Shown here piece after piece: positions 47,784 to 59,714 of a DNA stretch of 64,000 bases (the first letter of the stretch is position 1; every line of letters starts with the position of its first letter). The notes under the pieces are model-generated. The model did not search any database and had not been told where the DNA came from. It saw only the letters and a list, made by a program, of their open reading frames with translations. The translations under genes were made by a program, and so were the position numbers. The stretch is from Strongylocentrotus purpuratus. Taxonomy: Eukaryota; Echinodermata; Echinoidea; Camarodonta; Strongylocentrotidae. The stretch spans positions 383,501 to 447,500 of the forward strand of contig NW_022145562.1 of the NCBI RefSeq assembly GCF_000002235.5, in the 5' to 3' direction.

Positions 47784-49224
47784 CACAGAGAGTGTATACT
47801 ACATACTTGATGCTCGCCATGCTGTGTGTACTAGCTACATACCAGGGTGCATCAGGAGATACCACCGATGTCGAGGTAAAATACACAATAAGATGGTTGT
47901 GCTCTATCCAGTATACGTACCGAAAAAATACACACTTTGAAAATATCCTCCAAAATTATCATTATAGGATATTTGCATGATTTTTTTTAATTACAAAATT
48001 ATGGAATGGCACTAAAAGTATTGACAATGTTTAACGATTGAGTGAGCATTCGCTTATTTAGAAGAAGAAAAAAAAAACTCGCAATCGTGTACTAATAAAG
48101 AAATCATGCAGATATAGTGATAGCATCATTTCAGAGCACATTTTCACTTTTTTTTTATACGCATTGTATACATGTACTGGAGTCGTTTGAAATCCACGCG
48201 AAAATTTGTGAATCAAAAGAGTTATTCGATCACTTCTATTGAGTTGATTCAGCTCCAAAGAAAGTGATCCCTAATATGACTCCTTTGAAAATGGATTTCC
48301 ACTCCTCTCCATTAATACAGTAGTTTTGTTTTAAATAAGTGTAATGTAAGTCTTCTAATAAAGATAAGAACATATGAAATAAGAAGTGATAAATGATTTA
48401 TATAAACGCGTTATAATTATTGCAACGGGCCTTGATATTCGTCCATTCACCCCTCACTCATCCATTCATTCCTTCTTTCATTTCTTCATTCATTCTTTAA
48501 ATAGCCCTTGTATAGTTACAGTCTAAGTTTCGTCAAATGTGTCTTGATAACATCATCGCCTCCTCCTTACATACATGTATATGTAAAATAAGTAATGAAA
48601 ATGCGTAATTTTGAAATTTAATCATATTTTACAAGTAAAACTGTAACATTCTCATGTTTTTATTTTGTACTCAGGAAGCCAGACCTCGCCCACCACCTAA
48701 CCCGGACGTGAGTATACTGACCTCTATTCTTCCTCGCCATCCTCTGATTATCAACTCATTTTCAATTTTTTTTTTTCTCGGTCATAATCTTCTTTTATCT
48801 GATATGTACCTGTTGTCCATGAAAAAAAACACCTCATATGACTGCTTATACTGCAGAGAATAAGACGAGATCAACATCACTAGGGCAAAAATGCCATTTT
48901 GAAACATTATCAATTTGTTGTTGGTGTTGTTCCTAACTTTCTTTAATAAACTCACTCTTTATACTCCTTGATTATGCATGAAGTCTAATATCTTGCTTAC
49001 AAACAAAATTGGTTGTCACTCATTGATTTGTATCTCAATGTTTCACTATTTTACAGCCCTGTACACCATATGCACAACCGTGTGACGGGCGGCGAGGTAT
49101 GGAAAATTGTTGCGGTATGCCATTATTGAGATGTCGTAAATACTCAGGAGAATGGTGCGGAGATAATAGTTTACCAAATAGTTCACCATGTATTTGTAGA
49201 CACTCAGAATTATCCGGCGAATAG
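47771..49224 (+). CDS. Secreted cysteine-rich peptide, gene B (3 coding exons)
   Basis: Coding exons 47771-47875, 48675-48707 and 49057-49224, phase 0, about 101 aa. Exon 1 differs from gene A at three residues (R6Q, A31T, P32T). Exon 2 is 33 nt and Pro-rich (EARPRPPPNPD). Exon 3 (55 aa) has C-x6-C-x8-CC-x6-C-x7-C-x10-C-x-C, the same cysteine order as A with longer loops and otherwise almost no residue identity. Introns of 799 and 349 bp align closely with those of A. All exons are open. The L1-type insertion upstream could change its expression. Function unknown. Confidence 0.8.
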
Positions 49225-49526
49225 ATTCCTGCTAGATATGACAGATCATGATGATTAAAAGTGCTCAAAGCTAGCCTTATATCAATTCATATTTAGATAT
49301 GTTGATGTTGATATAATTATTAGGCCTATACTGCAGCTCCACCATACGTATACTACTGTAATTATGGACATGAATTTTGGTGATTGGTGAGATATTAATT
49401 TTTAGATGAGATAATTTGAACGTAATATCTGTTAGTTTGCCGACGCCCCACCTTGTCAACCACATCACGTGATACAGGGTTTGAGCTATACTGAACTTAC
49501 ACCAAACTTTCATAGACAATGTAATA

Positions 49527-49851
49527 TCAAGTGTACACAATTCATAATTCATATTTTACATTATTAGTTTGTATATTGTAAGACATTATTGAGTACTGAT
49601 TCTTGTTTTTTTTAAAGCATCGATTGTAAAAGTAAATTAATTATTTTTTGTTTTGTTCCATTCTCTAAACTGATTTGTACCAAAATACTTTGTTGAGCTG
49701 TTTAAGGGGTTAGGCTCGACTAGCACATGTGCTATTATCTGGCCCCTTTTTACCAACCAATAGTTTCTCTTCCTGTAAATGTAATTATAGTATAAAATGT
49801 ATGAAAATGTATTGTTGTTGGTAAATAAATCAAATCAAAATCAAATCAAAT
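49527..49851 (+). mobile_element. 5'-truncated non-LTR 3' end with (TCAAA)n tail
   Basis: Present in B, absent from A, where CAATGTAATATTTACAATAC is continuous. Contains GGCTCGACTAGCACATGTGC and ends AAATAAATCAAATCAAA, like the 3' UTR and tail of CR1/RTE-type LINEs in marine invertebrates. No coding left. Confidence 0.6.
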
Positions 49852-50660
49852 ATTTACAATACTTATTTATAATCTGTTATTTAGAAATTCATATGTCCAT
49901 CATTGTCCATATGAAGAAGGAATATTGTATCATGCATTTATATAGAACCATTATTGCCTCCATCCCTCCATCACATCGATTCAATATTAAAATTTGAACT
50001 TATTCATTATGAATTCAATATTCCTTGCAAGCTAGAAGAAAGATGATAATACTTTCACCCCCTCCCCCCTCATCATCATCATCATCAAGTGCCGGGTGTG
50101 TTTAGGACATCGGCTGTCATGGCCCACCATTTCTGCTTATTTTCTGGTATTCTTAAAGAGCTGGTATTGCTAATTACATTTTTGGTTGCCCATTTAAGGG
50201 TTAAGGCTTCTTAATATTTTTTTTCTAGATAATCATATCTGTATAATTATGTCACAAATTGCATTTGCATCTTTCTTATTGTGTTGATGAGTGATGGTTT
50301 TACTCTTGCTTTCATCTTATTAAATATATCCTTTGCCGTCGCAAGTCTTTTCTTTATCTCATGAATACTTTTCACATCTGTTTTCTTTTTGTTTAAAGGA
50401 AATAAATTAATAAATGAGAAGGAAATAAATTTGTTTAAATGTTAAATCTTCTTTTAGCGTCGTACGTACCAATAATTATGCTCATATATTCGACGCCGTG
50501 TTAAACGATGTATTTTGAATGACGTCATAATATTGATAGCAATCATTCTATTTCAAGGCGGGAATACATGTACCTTTTTTTGGATGTGATATCATCAGTA
50601 AAATGGGACCAGTTTGATGAACAAGATATTGTTTGGTATCAGAGAAGACAAGGTGTGAGT
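49852..50660. other. Downstream block of duplicon B
   Basis: Matches 4860-6030 of duplicon A, with deletions relative to A, and includes the LINE 3' fragment (about 50070-50190, minus) and the start of the Trp-rich small frame (from about 50570). No gene supported. Confidence 0.5.
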
Positions 50661-51410
50661 ATAGTTCATTATAAACCTCACTTAGGAAATCCAGCCATCT
50701 GATTGGTCGAAATTGCAGTCGTGATTTTAGCCATTCCCGTAAAGAAACGAAAAATGCCAAAATCATTTAATAGTCCAAGAGTAAAATCCCGGCAAAATTC
50801 CGTGATGTTTTAACCAATCTTTACTCGATAAGGCCATCAAAAAAATATACATGTTTAGCGTCCCCGCCCGCTTCCTTTTTTGGGGCCGCCTCCTATTTTG
50901 TTAGCAATTTTTTTGGATTTTTTTTTGGATTAAAAACAAAACAAAAAACAAAACATGAAAAACACTTTTAAACTGGATCTATTTCTTATTTAAAAAATAA
51001 AAAAAATAAAAATTGTCTGCGGCCAATTTGAAAAATAGCCCGGCTGTCAGGGGAAATGTACCGAGCGGCCATTTTGAGCGGCCATTTTGAAAGAAAAAAG
51101 AAAGAAAAAAAAAGGGCCTCCTCCTTCCTATTTTTCAAAAAAGCAGGAAGCTAAACATATATATATATATTTGTTTTGGTCCTTAAAGGATAAGGTTAGA
51201 ATTATTGGTAGATTTTTGTTTGAATTCGGCATATAAAAGGGATATCGACTGCTTTAATACTCGAGGACTGGCTTTTTCTATACTGGCTCTCGGGAAATTT
51301 GCCTCCGCTGCTATTACCCCAAGGCGCGCCTGGGTGGGTGGCGCGCCTCGGAGTGATAGCAGCAAGTCTTGAAATTGACTGATTTTAGATTTTATTGTAT
51401 GAGCATCTAC
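50661..51410. other. B-specific inserted sequence with a strong hairpin
   Basis: Not present in duplicon A. Contains repeated GCGGCCATTTTGA, poly-A-rich tracts, and at 51307-51363 a 24-bp stem (one wobble, two mismatches) around AGGCGCGCC with a 9-nt loop TGGGTGGGT. Origin unknown. Confidence 0.5.
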
Positions 51411-51954
51411 TAAAGGGAAAGTCCACCCTGAAATTAACTTAGTTTTAATAGGAGTAGAAAAATGAGAGAAACAAGTCAGTGAAAGTTTGAGCAAATTCCG
51501 ATTAAAAATAAGGAAGTTAGGATTTTTTAAGTTGTGATCAATCAAACACAAATTGGCAACTCTATTACGTAAAATGCGAGCTCAACTTCCATTTGCTTAG
51601 TACTAAAAATATCTAAATTTTTCATTTTCCCTCAAGAAAAATTTCAACCATACATGCACCCTAAATATAATAATTGCAAATATGTTTCTATACTCCCCCT
51701 GCAAGGAACAAATATATATTCCGTCATCAATAACGAAGAAAACATGATTTTATGGAATATTATGCACAAAGCAAATGAAGGAGAGCTCGTATAATACGTC
51801 ACAGAGTTGCCAATTTTTATTTATTGATCACAACTTCAATAATTCATAACTTTCTTATTTTCATTCAGAATTTGCTCAAACTTTCACTCACCTGATTTTC
51901 TTATTATTCTGCCTCTATCGAAACAAACGTATTTTTGGGGTAGACTTTCCCTTA
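51411..51954. mobile_element. Foldback MITE with TAAAGGGAAAGTC ends
   Basis: About 190-bp imperfect inverted arms: TAAAGGGAAAGTCCACCC at the left, GGGGTAGACTTTCCCTTAA at the right. Duplicon A (about 6400-6415) is an empty site. The TTAA/TAAA border would fit piggyBac-type mobilisation, but this is tentative. Confidence 0.7.
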
Positions 51955-52640
51955 ACTTTGCGACCTCTACTTCACTGTCCTGAGCTGAAGATGGAGCTAT
52001 CCTGGTTTTGCATTTGAGTACAATTGAGTGCAAACTCTCAGAAGGAAAAGGGCGGTCGTAGAGCTACGAAATTCCAGTTCGAAGAACAATATAAAGCATT
52101 GATGCACAGATTCAATAAAATGCTTTGTATCTCCCACTAACAATAACTCCTGCAAATCAAACGCTTGTCCTAAGACTAACCGACATGTATTGAAACAACC
52201 ATTCAACTGAATGGATTCAGTTGTCACACTCAAACTTACAAATGTGTACATATTTTATGTAAAATCTAATGTCGTACTTCCTAAGATAGCATAGTTATTG
52301 ATCATTATTCATATGTCACTGATTCGGTCCTTTTTCCGTCTTCTTCTTTTCTCTCATTTCCCCCTTTTCGTCAGGTTATTAATATAAGCTTTCCCTTTTT
52401 GCCTTTCCTTCTCCTTTCTCGTACTTTTGTATTAATTGTTCTTTGACCATGTCAGCTCCTTCCCTCCCTCATGGAGTTTGTCTGATTCCCCTGTTCATGC
52501 ACCCCTCCTTCTTCTTCTTCTTCTTCTTCTTCACCATCTTGCTCTTCCTTCTTAGTCCGTTTCTCACTGACCTAGAGCACATATTTTTGGAGTTTTTTTG
52601 TGACCCCGAAATTGGAAAATTATGCCACCCGATATTTTGT
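51955..52640. other. Right end of duplicon B
   Basis: Matches 6430-7485 and 12851-12960 of duplicon A in pieces, including an empty site for the element at 7494-12843, then a TTC run (52507-52532). No gene. Confidence 0.55.
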
Positions 52641-52790
52641 TCAGTAGGGGGGGGGGGGGGGGGGGTCACTTTTTGTTGTCACCCTTTAGCACACACACAA
52701 AAAGGGGGGAGGGGGGTCCTCCAAAACAAACACATAAAAAAGGGGGTTAACCCCTCCCCCCCCCCCCCCCCCCTGCTTACGCGCCTGATA
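52640..52790 (-). mobile_element. hAT-like element end, truncated
   Basis: The minus strand starts CAGGCGCGTAAGCAGGGGGG and continues through G/C homopolymers. The CAGGCGCGTA end is shared with the element at 57959-58748. No partner end recognised. Confidence 0.45.
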
Positions 52791-54080
52791 TCGACACACA
52801 ACATACACATTGAAGAAACCTACTACAGGTTAGCGAGTTAGCGGTCAGGAAAATCATTAAAGCTTTTACCAGGTAGATGAACATCTCGAGATATTGAGGG
52901 TCAGCTATGTTAGCGAGCATGAAAATATTTCACAGTTGACAAAGAGCTATCTATATTCTACCCATAAAACGACAATGGAGCAAGCAATAAAACTGAGTCT
53001 TTGATCTCAGACTACGAATCTCCTCGACCCCCAGCATGTTATAGATGTAAGTTATTCAATTGTTTTTGCTAGTCTATGCTCGAGGGACTTCAGTCCCTGT
53101 GGATCTACAAAAGCGAACCATTTAATGCCAGATTGTTTATTTTGTATGAAGTGTAATCTTTAGCTTATTAATGGGAAAAACCTGTGGTTAAAACAATTTT
53201 TGGTTGTATAGTTTTAGAGCAAGTCAGATTTTTAAAGGTAATACAAAATGTTGGTATGGGGTATGGGAATTTGGTTCAAATGAACATATTGGAAGCATAT
53301 GCGATCCTACAATATTCAGTAATCGTTGTCGCGGTTAAAATCGAGTCTAAAGAGATGAAATTGTAAATAATGAACTCTTTATGTTGTATAGCGCCCTCTC
53401 AAGGTCAATATATTAATTTAGCTACAAAACATTGTTCTTTGAATAAAATTGTAAAGAATCACTATCCAGCCAATTTTCAAAATTTACCAAAACTTTGTAA
53501 TACCTTTAAGTTTAATTCATCAAACAGTTTAATTGAAAGAAGACATTTGTATAAGATAGTTGTTATAGGCGAGCAGAAATATACAAATTAGGTGCCTGTC
53601 AAAGTCAGTGGAAAGTCATACAATACATTTAAAGTGACAATTCAATATTGAGGTTTTTAGAACGAATTTATACTACAATGTATATGCAGATAGTTGTGAA
53701 TAATCAAGCTTGTGTAGGGATGCAAGATAAAGAAATTTACAGTTATTTTGGTTCATGCAAATTGGCAATAATGTGTTTAAAGGAAAGTCAGGTCAGTTTG
53801 AGAAACTCTGAAAATATGAGTTTATCAAAGTAGTGCATATTAGGAAATGCAAAAGGTTTTGTAGCCATTGGTTACTCTGAAGTTTTGACAGTTCAAGGAC
53901 GAAGTCAAGATTGACAGTTTATAGTACAAAAGAAAAATTGGTTTAAATGAATCTTTATGGATACAGCTATTTGGTTTTTTTCAGATATTTTGTATTGTAT
54001 CTTGTGTAACATGAATGATGTACTCAATTTATCTTTGTTATTTTTATCTGTATTTGCAGATCGAATCAAAAAGCTTTACA
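52791..54080. other. Unassigned AT-rich sequence
   Basis: No homolog elsewhere in the window. A short palindrome AGGGACTTCAGTCCCT lies near 53083. Segments near 53235 and 53490 (AAAGGTAATACAAA) are inverted copies. Short open frames only; no gene supported. Confidence 0.3.
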
Positions 54081-54081
54081 G

Positions 54082-55860
54082 TGTAATGGGCCCATAGTAG
54101 GTCGGTGACTACGAGTTCAGAAGCAAAATGAAAACGAAACAGCTCGGATATATTGAAGTCCACTTTATTATTTATAAACTCAGCCGAAGCTCCAATAATT
54201 CAAACGAAGATTATTTATTTAAGGACATTTTAAAATAGCTTATTCTCTCAGAGGCTGGGCCGCCCTATAGATCGAGCGAATTAAGCAGGACATCTCGCAC
54301 ATGGCATTTAAATACTCAGGCGCCCGACGAGGCTTCAAAGTCACATGACCTTATTAGCCAATCAATTACAAAATAGGATATATAAAATGACCCTTAGGTC
54401 ACCCAACCTCGAGATCAGTTTGTAGTATTTTCCTCATTTCATCTTCATCTCCCAATTTCATTTGTTACTTTGCAAACCCAATTTGGGAGGACATTGCCCT
54501 CTGACATAAGCCAGGCACTGCCAACCCCATATATTTATCAACAATTAGTGTCAGCTTAATGGCGTAATGGCCCAAGACACTGCAGTTATCACCAGTGACC
54601 AGCCCTAACTTCCCAGAAATCGGTACAGAACTCTCTTTGTTTTATCCTTCCTCCCAAGAAGGATGAAAACATCATTTTTTCTCTAACTTCCTTCACTACT
54701 ACACTTCTCATAGTTCTTCGTCGGAGCAACACGTTAATATGAGAATGTCACCTCTACCCCAATTTGCTCCATGCATACACAAGGAGCAAATCCATCTTCA
54801 GTTCTAACCTCCTGCATTTCATTTGGAGAATTCTCTTCCGGGCCTATAACCTCTTGTATGGCACATCAATTCTTTATCCTGCCGTCTTCAAAGGACGGGC
54901 AGTCTTGCAGTGGAACGTTTGAATCAGGACCCGACATGGCACCTGATTCTCCGCTTGGGAGCTGCCCTCTTCTTCGTTCCGGTAGCTCTTTTCACACACG
55001 AGCTTGATTCACTGTAGCTCGCCTGAACGTTCATCAACATGTCCATCTCACTGCAACTCTGATGATTTCAATTCAAAGTCCGGCTCATATCGATCCAGCA
55101 TCGAGCGACTCATTGCTCTTCACGATCACCACTATACCGGCTTTGATGTCTACATTTCAACCTGGGCCTCCGACATCGAGCGACTCACTGACTCGTCGTC
55201 GAGCGCCACATCTCTTCTCTTTTCTTCTCGCCCGAGCGCTACATTCATCATCATCATGAGCGTCGGCATCGACATCGCGTTCTTCTCGGCTTTTCAGCCA
55301 CGTCAACGAAGTCGCGTTTCCATCATCAAGCCTCCGCACAATCATCGCGTGAGCCCCTTTCTTCGTTTCATCCGTCATCATCTTCATGGACTTTCGACGT
55401 CATTTCTACCATTGTCGTAAGCTCTATTCATTCACTGCATTTATTCATGTCCATCTAATTACATGACCATTTAAACTCCGTGCTAGTGCAATATCCACGA
55501 TCCTCATTCTGAATCATTTATTTGCTTGCATGACTACACTTTGCAAGTGTTGTGTCTGCAAATCAGTACCCAATAAAATAACGAAAAGGGAATACTTGTT
55601 ATCATGTATGTTATTGCCAGTGCAACCTTGTTTCCTCGTAGTTAAATTAAAAAGTGAGTTATGTTGTGTGATAAGTGAACACGCCTTTACAATTTCCATC
55701 CACAATACCCACACACCAACATAATTCCATAAGTTCAATATACCAATCAAGAGAGAAGTTATACATTCAATTAGATATAAAATAAATATAAAATCACAAG
55801 GCACAATAGATAGTGTGGTTAGGACTATGTACCGAAGAAAATAGGAGGAGCCTACAGCCC
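54082..55860. other. Unassigned, GC-richer segment with promoter-like motif
   Basis: Begins TGTAATGGGCCC, which could be an LTR edge, but no second copy, primer site or target duplication is visible. GGATATATAAAATG near 54380 is TATA-like. At 55000-55420 it becomes GC-richer, with both strands open for over 70 codons and a repeated CATCGAGCGACTCA. No protein family recognised. Confidence 0.3.
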
Positions 55861-55869
55861 CGCGAATAC

Positions 55870-56654
55870 AGAGTCGGTGGACCCGGGGGGCAGGGGGGGG
55901 GCACAGTGCCCCCTACTTTTTCAAGTACCCAAAAAGTGCCCCTTTTTCCATGGGAAAAGTGCCCCTTTAATTTTGTAAGAAGCGCCCCTTTTTACATAAA
56001 AAGTGCCCATATTACTTTGATATGTGCCCCTGTTAATTTTTAAAAGTGCCCCTCTCCTTTCCACCTCTGATATGTGCCCCTTTTATTTTGACACGTACCT
56101 CTTTTCCCAGACAAGTTCCCAGTTTCCTTTGCAATAAGTGTGTATTTTCCATTCTCATAAGTGCCCTTTTTAATCTCTAGTAAGTGCCTCTTTTCGGATA
56201 CGAGAAGCGCCTCTTTTCACTTTTGTTAAGCGCCTCCTTCACCTCTGATATTTGCCCTATTCAAATCTTAGAGGTGCCCCTTTTACTTTGACAATTGCCC
56301 CTTTTCCTTTGTAAGAAGTGCCCCTTTCCCTTTTAATAACTACCTCTTTTTAACTCGGATAAGCGCACCATATTTTCACATGTGCCCCCTTTCCTTTCTA
56401 ATACGTGCCCCTTTTCCTTATGATAAGTGCCCCCATTTAACAAAGAGCCCTTCGCCTTTTCATAAATGCCCCTTTTCACCTATGAAAATAGTCCTTTTTC
56501 ATTCTCCTACTAGTGCTCCTTATCATGTCTGGTAAATGACCCTATTCAATTCTGAGAGACTAATCGTTTTATTTTGACAAGTGTCCCCTTTTCCTCCTGA
56601 TAAGTGCTCTTTTCATCTCTAATAACACCCCCTTTTATTTTGACACGTGCCCCA
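55870..56654 (-). mobile_element. hAT-like minisatellite element (copy 3, truncated)
   Basis: Starts CAGAGTCGGTGGACCCGGGG, then GTGCCCCTTTT-type repeats in the orientation of copy 2. Its far end is missing where the foldback element at 56655 begins. Confidence 0.65.
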
Positions 56655-57440
56655 TTTGACAATTATTTATTCCTAATAGATCTAAATATTAGTTTACATT
56701 CTCAGATTTTATTGAATGACAATTGGGGAGTGTTTGTTTTGCGTGACTGCTAAAGCATGTGTGTGCTACAATGCTAATCAACTAGGGGACCTACGTTCGT
56801 AATGGGGATTAATACCTCATAAAAGGGTACTAATATAGCACATCGACACGGTTTTGATCCTTGGGGCTCACAGTAACGAGGCCATTGCTTAGCCAATGAA
56901 TCATGAATGTACGCAGCGGGCGCTAGGGTACGTCGACGCCCCCACAAAAAAAAAAAAAAAAAAAAAAAAAATGCAAAAGATGTTCAATAATTCATTGCAT
57001 TTCCCCCAGTTCCCAACAGGAAAAATTCCTCGGTATGGTCATGCATGGTTCAAGTCATGCCCACATAGAAGATTTTTTATGTTGGAGGTCGGGGCAAAAT
57101 GCAATAAATTATTTAAAATTTATTGCATTTTCTTAGTTTTTTAGTTTTTGTGGGAGCGTCGACGTACCCTAGCACCCGCTGCGTACATTCATGATTCATT
57201 GGCTAAGCAATGGCCTCGTTACTGTGAGCCCCAAGGATCAAAACCGTGTCGATGTGCTATATTAGTACCCTTTTATGAGGTATTAATCCCCATTACGAAC
57301 GTAGGTCCCCTAGTTGATTAGCATTGTAGCACACACATGCTTTAGCAGTCACGCAAAACAAACACTCCCCAATTGTCTTTCAATTACATCTGAGAATGTT
57401 TACTATTATCTAGATCTACTAGGAATAAATCATTGTCAAA
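56655..57440. mobile_element. Long foldback element with about 290-bp inverted arms
   Basis: Arms 56655-56947 and 57148-57440 are near-perfect inverted copies (TTTGACAAT... / ...ATTGTCAAA) around a 200-bp centre with a run of about 27 A and an ATTTATTGCATTTTC tract. No coding. High arm identity suggests recent origin or arm conversion. Confidence 0.85.
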
Positions 57441-57958
57441 ATCATTCAATAAATTGGGGTTAAAATAATTATTCCACCATTATGACCAACAGTGTACATT
57501 AAGATGGAGAGCGAAAGCGCAAAACAGAACAAAACAACAATAGAGAAAAGTTGAGAAGGAAGAAAGATATATGTAGGAGAAATGGTGATGGAAAAGAAAA
57601 AGAAGAGAGAGAGGGAGATACAAGAAAAAGTACAAAAGAGCAAAACAGAAAAAACGAGTTTGGTAATAAATGAAGAAATGTTGGTAAGGTATGGTAAGGG
57701 CCAGCCTGTAAAAGAGGGTGGGGGGGGGGGGGGAGAGAGACAATGAAGCAAAAAAAAAAAAAAAAAATTACATACTATATCATATGTGATGACATATCGT
57801 TGGTGTATTATGTAGATTCATCATATTTAGATTCTGAATATTGGCAGCAAATTATATGATATTGAAAAGGATGCAATTCATAGTTGTACACAATAATTGT
57901 CAGTTAATATATTCTCTCTTTTTCCCTCTCCCTCCCCCCTCTCTCTCCTCCTCTCTTT
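57441..57958. other. Spacer with simple repeats, then single-copy relative of the array unit
   Basis: G and A homopolymers near 57720-57770. From about 57780 it matches the end of the tandem-array monomer (CATCATATTTAGATTCTGAA) up to the CT tract. No gene. Confidence 0.6.
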
Positions 57959-58748
57959 CAGGCGCGTAGCCAGGGGGTGGTGGGGGCGGTCGCCCCCCCC
58001 CCCAAAAAAAAAAAGAGAGAGAAAGAGAAGAAAAAAGTAGGAGGACGTAGGAAGAAAAAGGGAAAAGGAGTCGAGAACGGTACAACGAATCGTCTCCTTT
58101 CTCTAATAATTTAATGAAACGTCAAAGCTTCCGCGCTTCGCGCGGAAAGGGGAGAACTGAATACAGATATGGATTAAGAGTCGGGAAAGGTACAACGAAT
58201 CGTCTTCTTTGTCTAATAATACGTCAAAGCTTCGCGCAGGAGGAGGGGGGAGGGGACTGAATTCAGACAAGCATTAAGAGTCGAGAAATGTACAACCAAT
58301 CATCTTCTTCTCTAATGATTTAATGACATGTCAAAGTTTAGCGCGAGAGGGGGGGGGCGGAATTCAGACAAGGATTAAGAGTCGAGAACGGTACTTTGAG
58401 TCGTCTAGCTTTCTCTAATAATGTAATGAAACTTCAAAGTCTCCGCGCTTTGCGCGGGAGAGGAGGAAACTGAATTCAGATAAGGATTAAGAGTCGGGAA
58501 AGGTACAACGAATCGTTTTCTTTGTCTAATAATACGTCAAAGCTTCCGCGCTTCGCGCAGGAGGGGCGGACTGAATTCAGACAAGGATTATGAGTCGAGA
58601 AAGGTACAACGAATCGTCTTCTTTCAAAGGAAACTCCCCCCCCCCCTCCCTGCACCCACCCCCCTAGGGAGCGCGCTTTTTAAGTGATTCGCACGCTTCG
58701 CATGCTCACTACCGCCCCCCCTAAAATCAAATCCTGGCTACGCGCTTG
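57959..58748 (+). mobile_element. hAT-like non-autonomous element with about 100-bp tandem repeats
   Basis: Ends CAGGCGCGTAGCCAGG and CCTGGCTACGCGCTTG, with 8-bp CTCTCTTT on both sides (target is itself CT-rich). Inside, about five and a half repeats of about 100 bp (58068-58640) each start GAGTCGAGAA.GGTACAACGAA and carry the palindrome CCGCGCTTCGCGCGG. It splits the array-like unit upstream of gene C. Confidence 0.8.
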
Positions 58749-59230
58749 CTCTCTTTCTCTCTTTCTCTCTCTCTCCCCACTCTCTCTCTCTCTCTCTCTC
58801 GCGCTATCGTGCATAAAGAAATATGACTATAATATTCGGCTTTGATTATTAAGGACAAATTGAACATTTTATCAGTATTAAACAGGGAGAAAGAAATGGG
58901 GAGGAAATGAATCAAAACGAACATTTAAGATACATGAACGTGGTGACTTGTCGGTTACTAACGGAAGGATTTGACATCTACTCAATCCATCAACAAATAA
59001 GAATTCTAGCTGTAGTACATACACAGACAAGAAGGTCTTAAAAAAGAGAGATGCCAGAATGATGACATTGACGATGATTAACATTTTGAATAAAAAATAA
59101 AACTGTGTTCCGAGGTCATATTTAATAAAATTTTAGAAAGTTTTATCCACCAGCATGTTGTTGAGCACTATTCGCAATTTAATTTGAATGCGGTGACTTG
59201 TCGGTTACGAGCAGAAGGTCATTGCAGGCT
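58749..59230. repeat. Single array-type unit upstream of gene C
   Basis: Shares CATAAAGAAA, ACAGACAAGAAGG and ATCCACCAGCATGTTGTTGA with the 13.2-36.9 kb array but is present once. It leads into the promoter-like block at 59240, as the array leads into the one at 37172. Confidence 0.7.
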
Positions 59231-59239
59231 TCGATTTTC

Positions 59240-59367
59240 TATAATACTAGAAGCTATCTAGACAGTACTTAAACAGAAAGCTGGATAGAGACACTTCGTC
59301 ACATCAAGCTACGAGAGAGTATATCATCATCTCACCGAATTCTACTCGAACACCGCATCGAAATCAG
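59240..59367 (+). promoter_or_regulatory. Candidate promoter and non-coding first exon of gene C
   Basis: TATAATA at 59240, about 98 bp conserved with the B block, then AAATCAG and the donor GTAGGC at 59368. No ATG in the block. The gene C start codon is about 3.1 kb downstream. Confidence 0.45.
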
Positions 59368-59714
59368 GTAGGCCCTTACGTTATTCCTGTTGCACATGAG
59401 ACGTCTTTCTGACTGCGTCAGTTTGTAATTGTATTGATAATGATATCGATTATTTTGTAGCGCTAAAACAAAAAATACCTTAGATGCTGCTTAGAAGTAT
59501 CGGCTTGCATGGTGATGTAGATATACAGTAGGCTTACACACACACTCAAGAAAGAAAGATTACCGACAGTCTTTTTCAGGACTCCCCAGTCCTCCCCCTC
59601 TCACATGGTGCAACCGTAAGCCTACTCTATACAAAGTAACAGAATGAGAAGAGAAAAAACATAAAACTCTTAAATAGGTAAATTATACTTTATTATTAAG
59701 GGAAGAAGTACATT

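Noticed and set aside
57446-57751. Phe/Ser/Pro-rich minus-strand frames
   Set aside because: Low-complexity A/G-rich sequence next to homopolymer runs; no homology or splice context.
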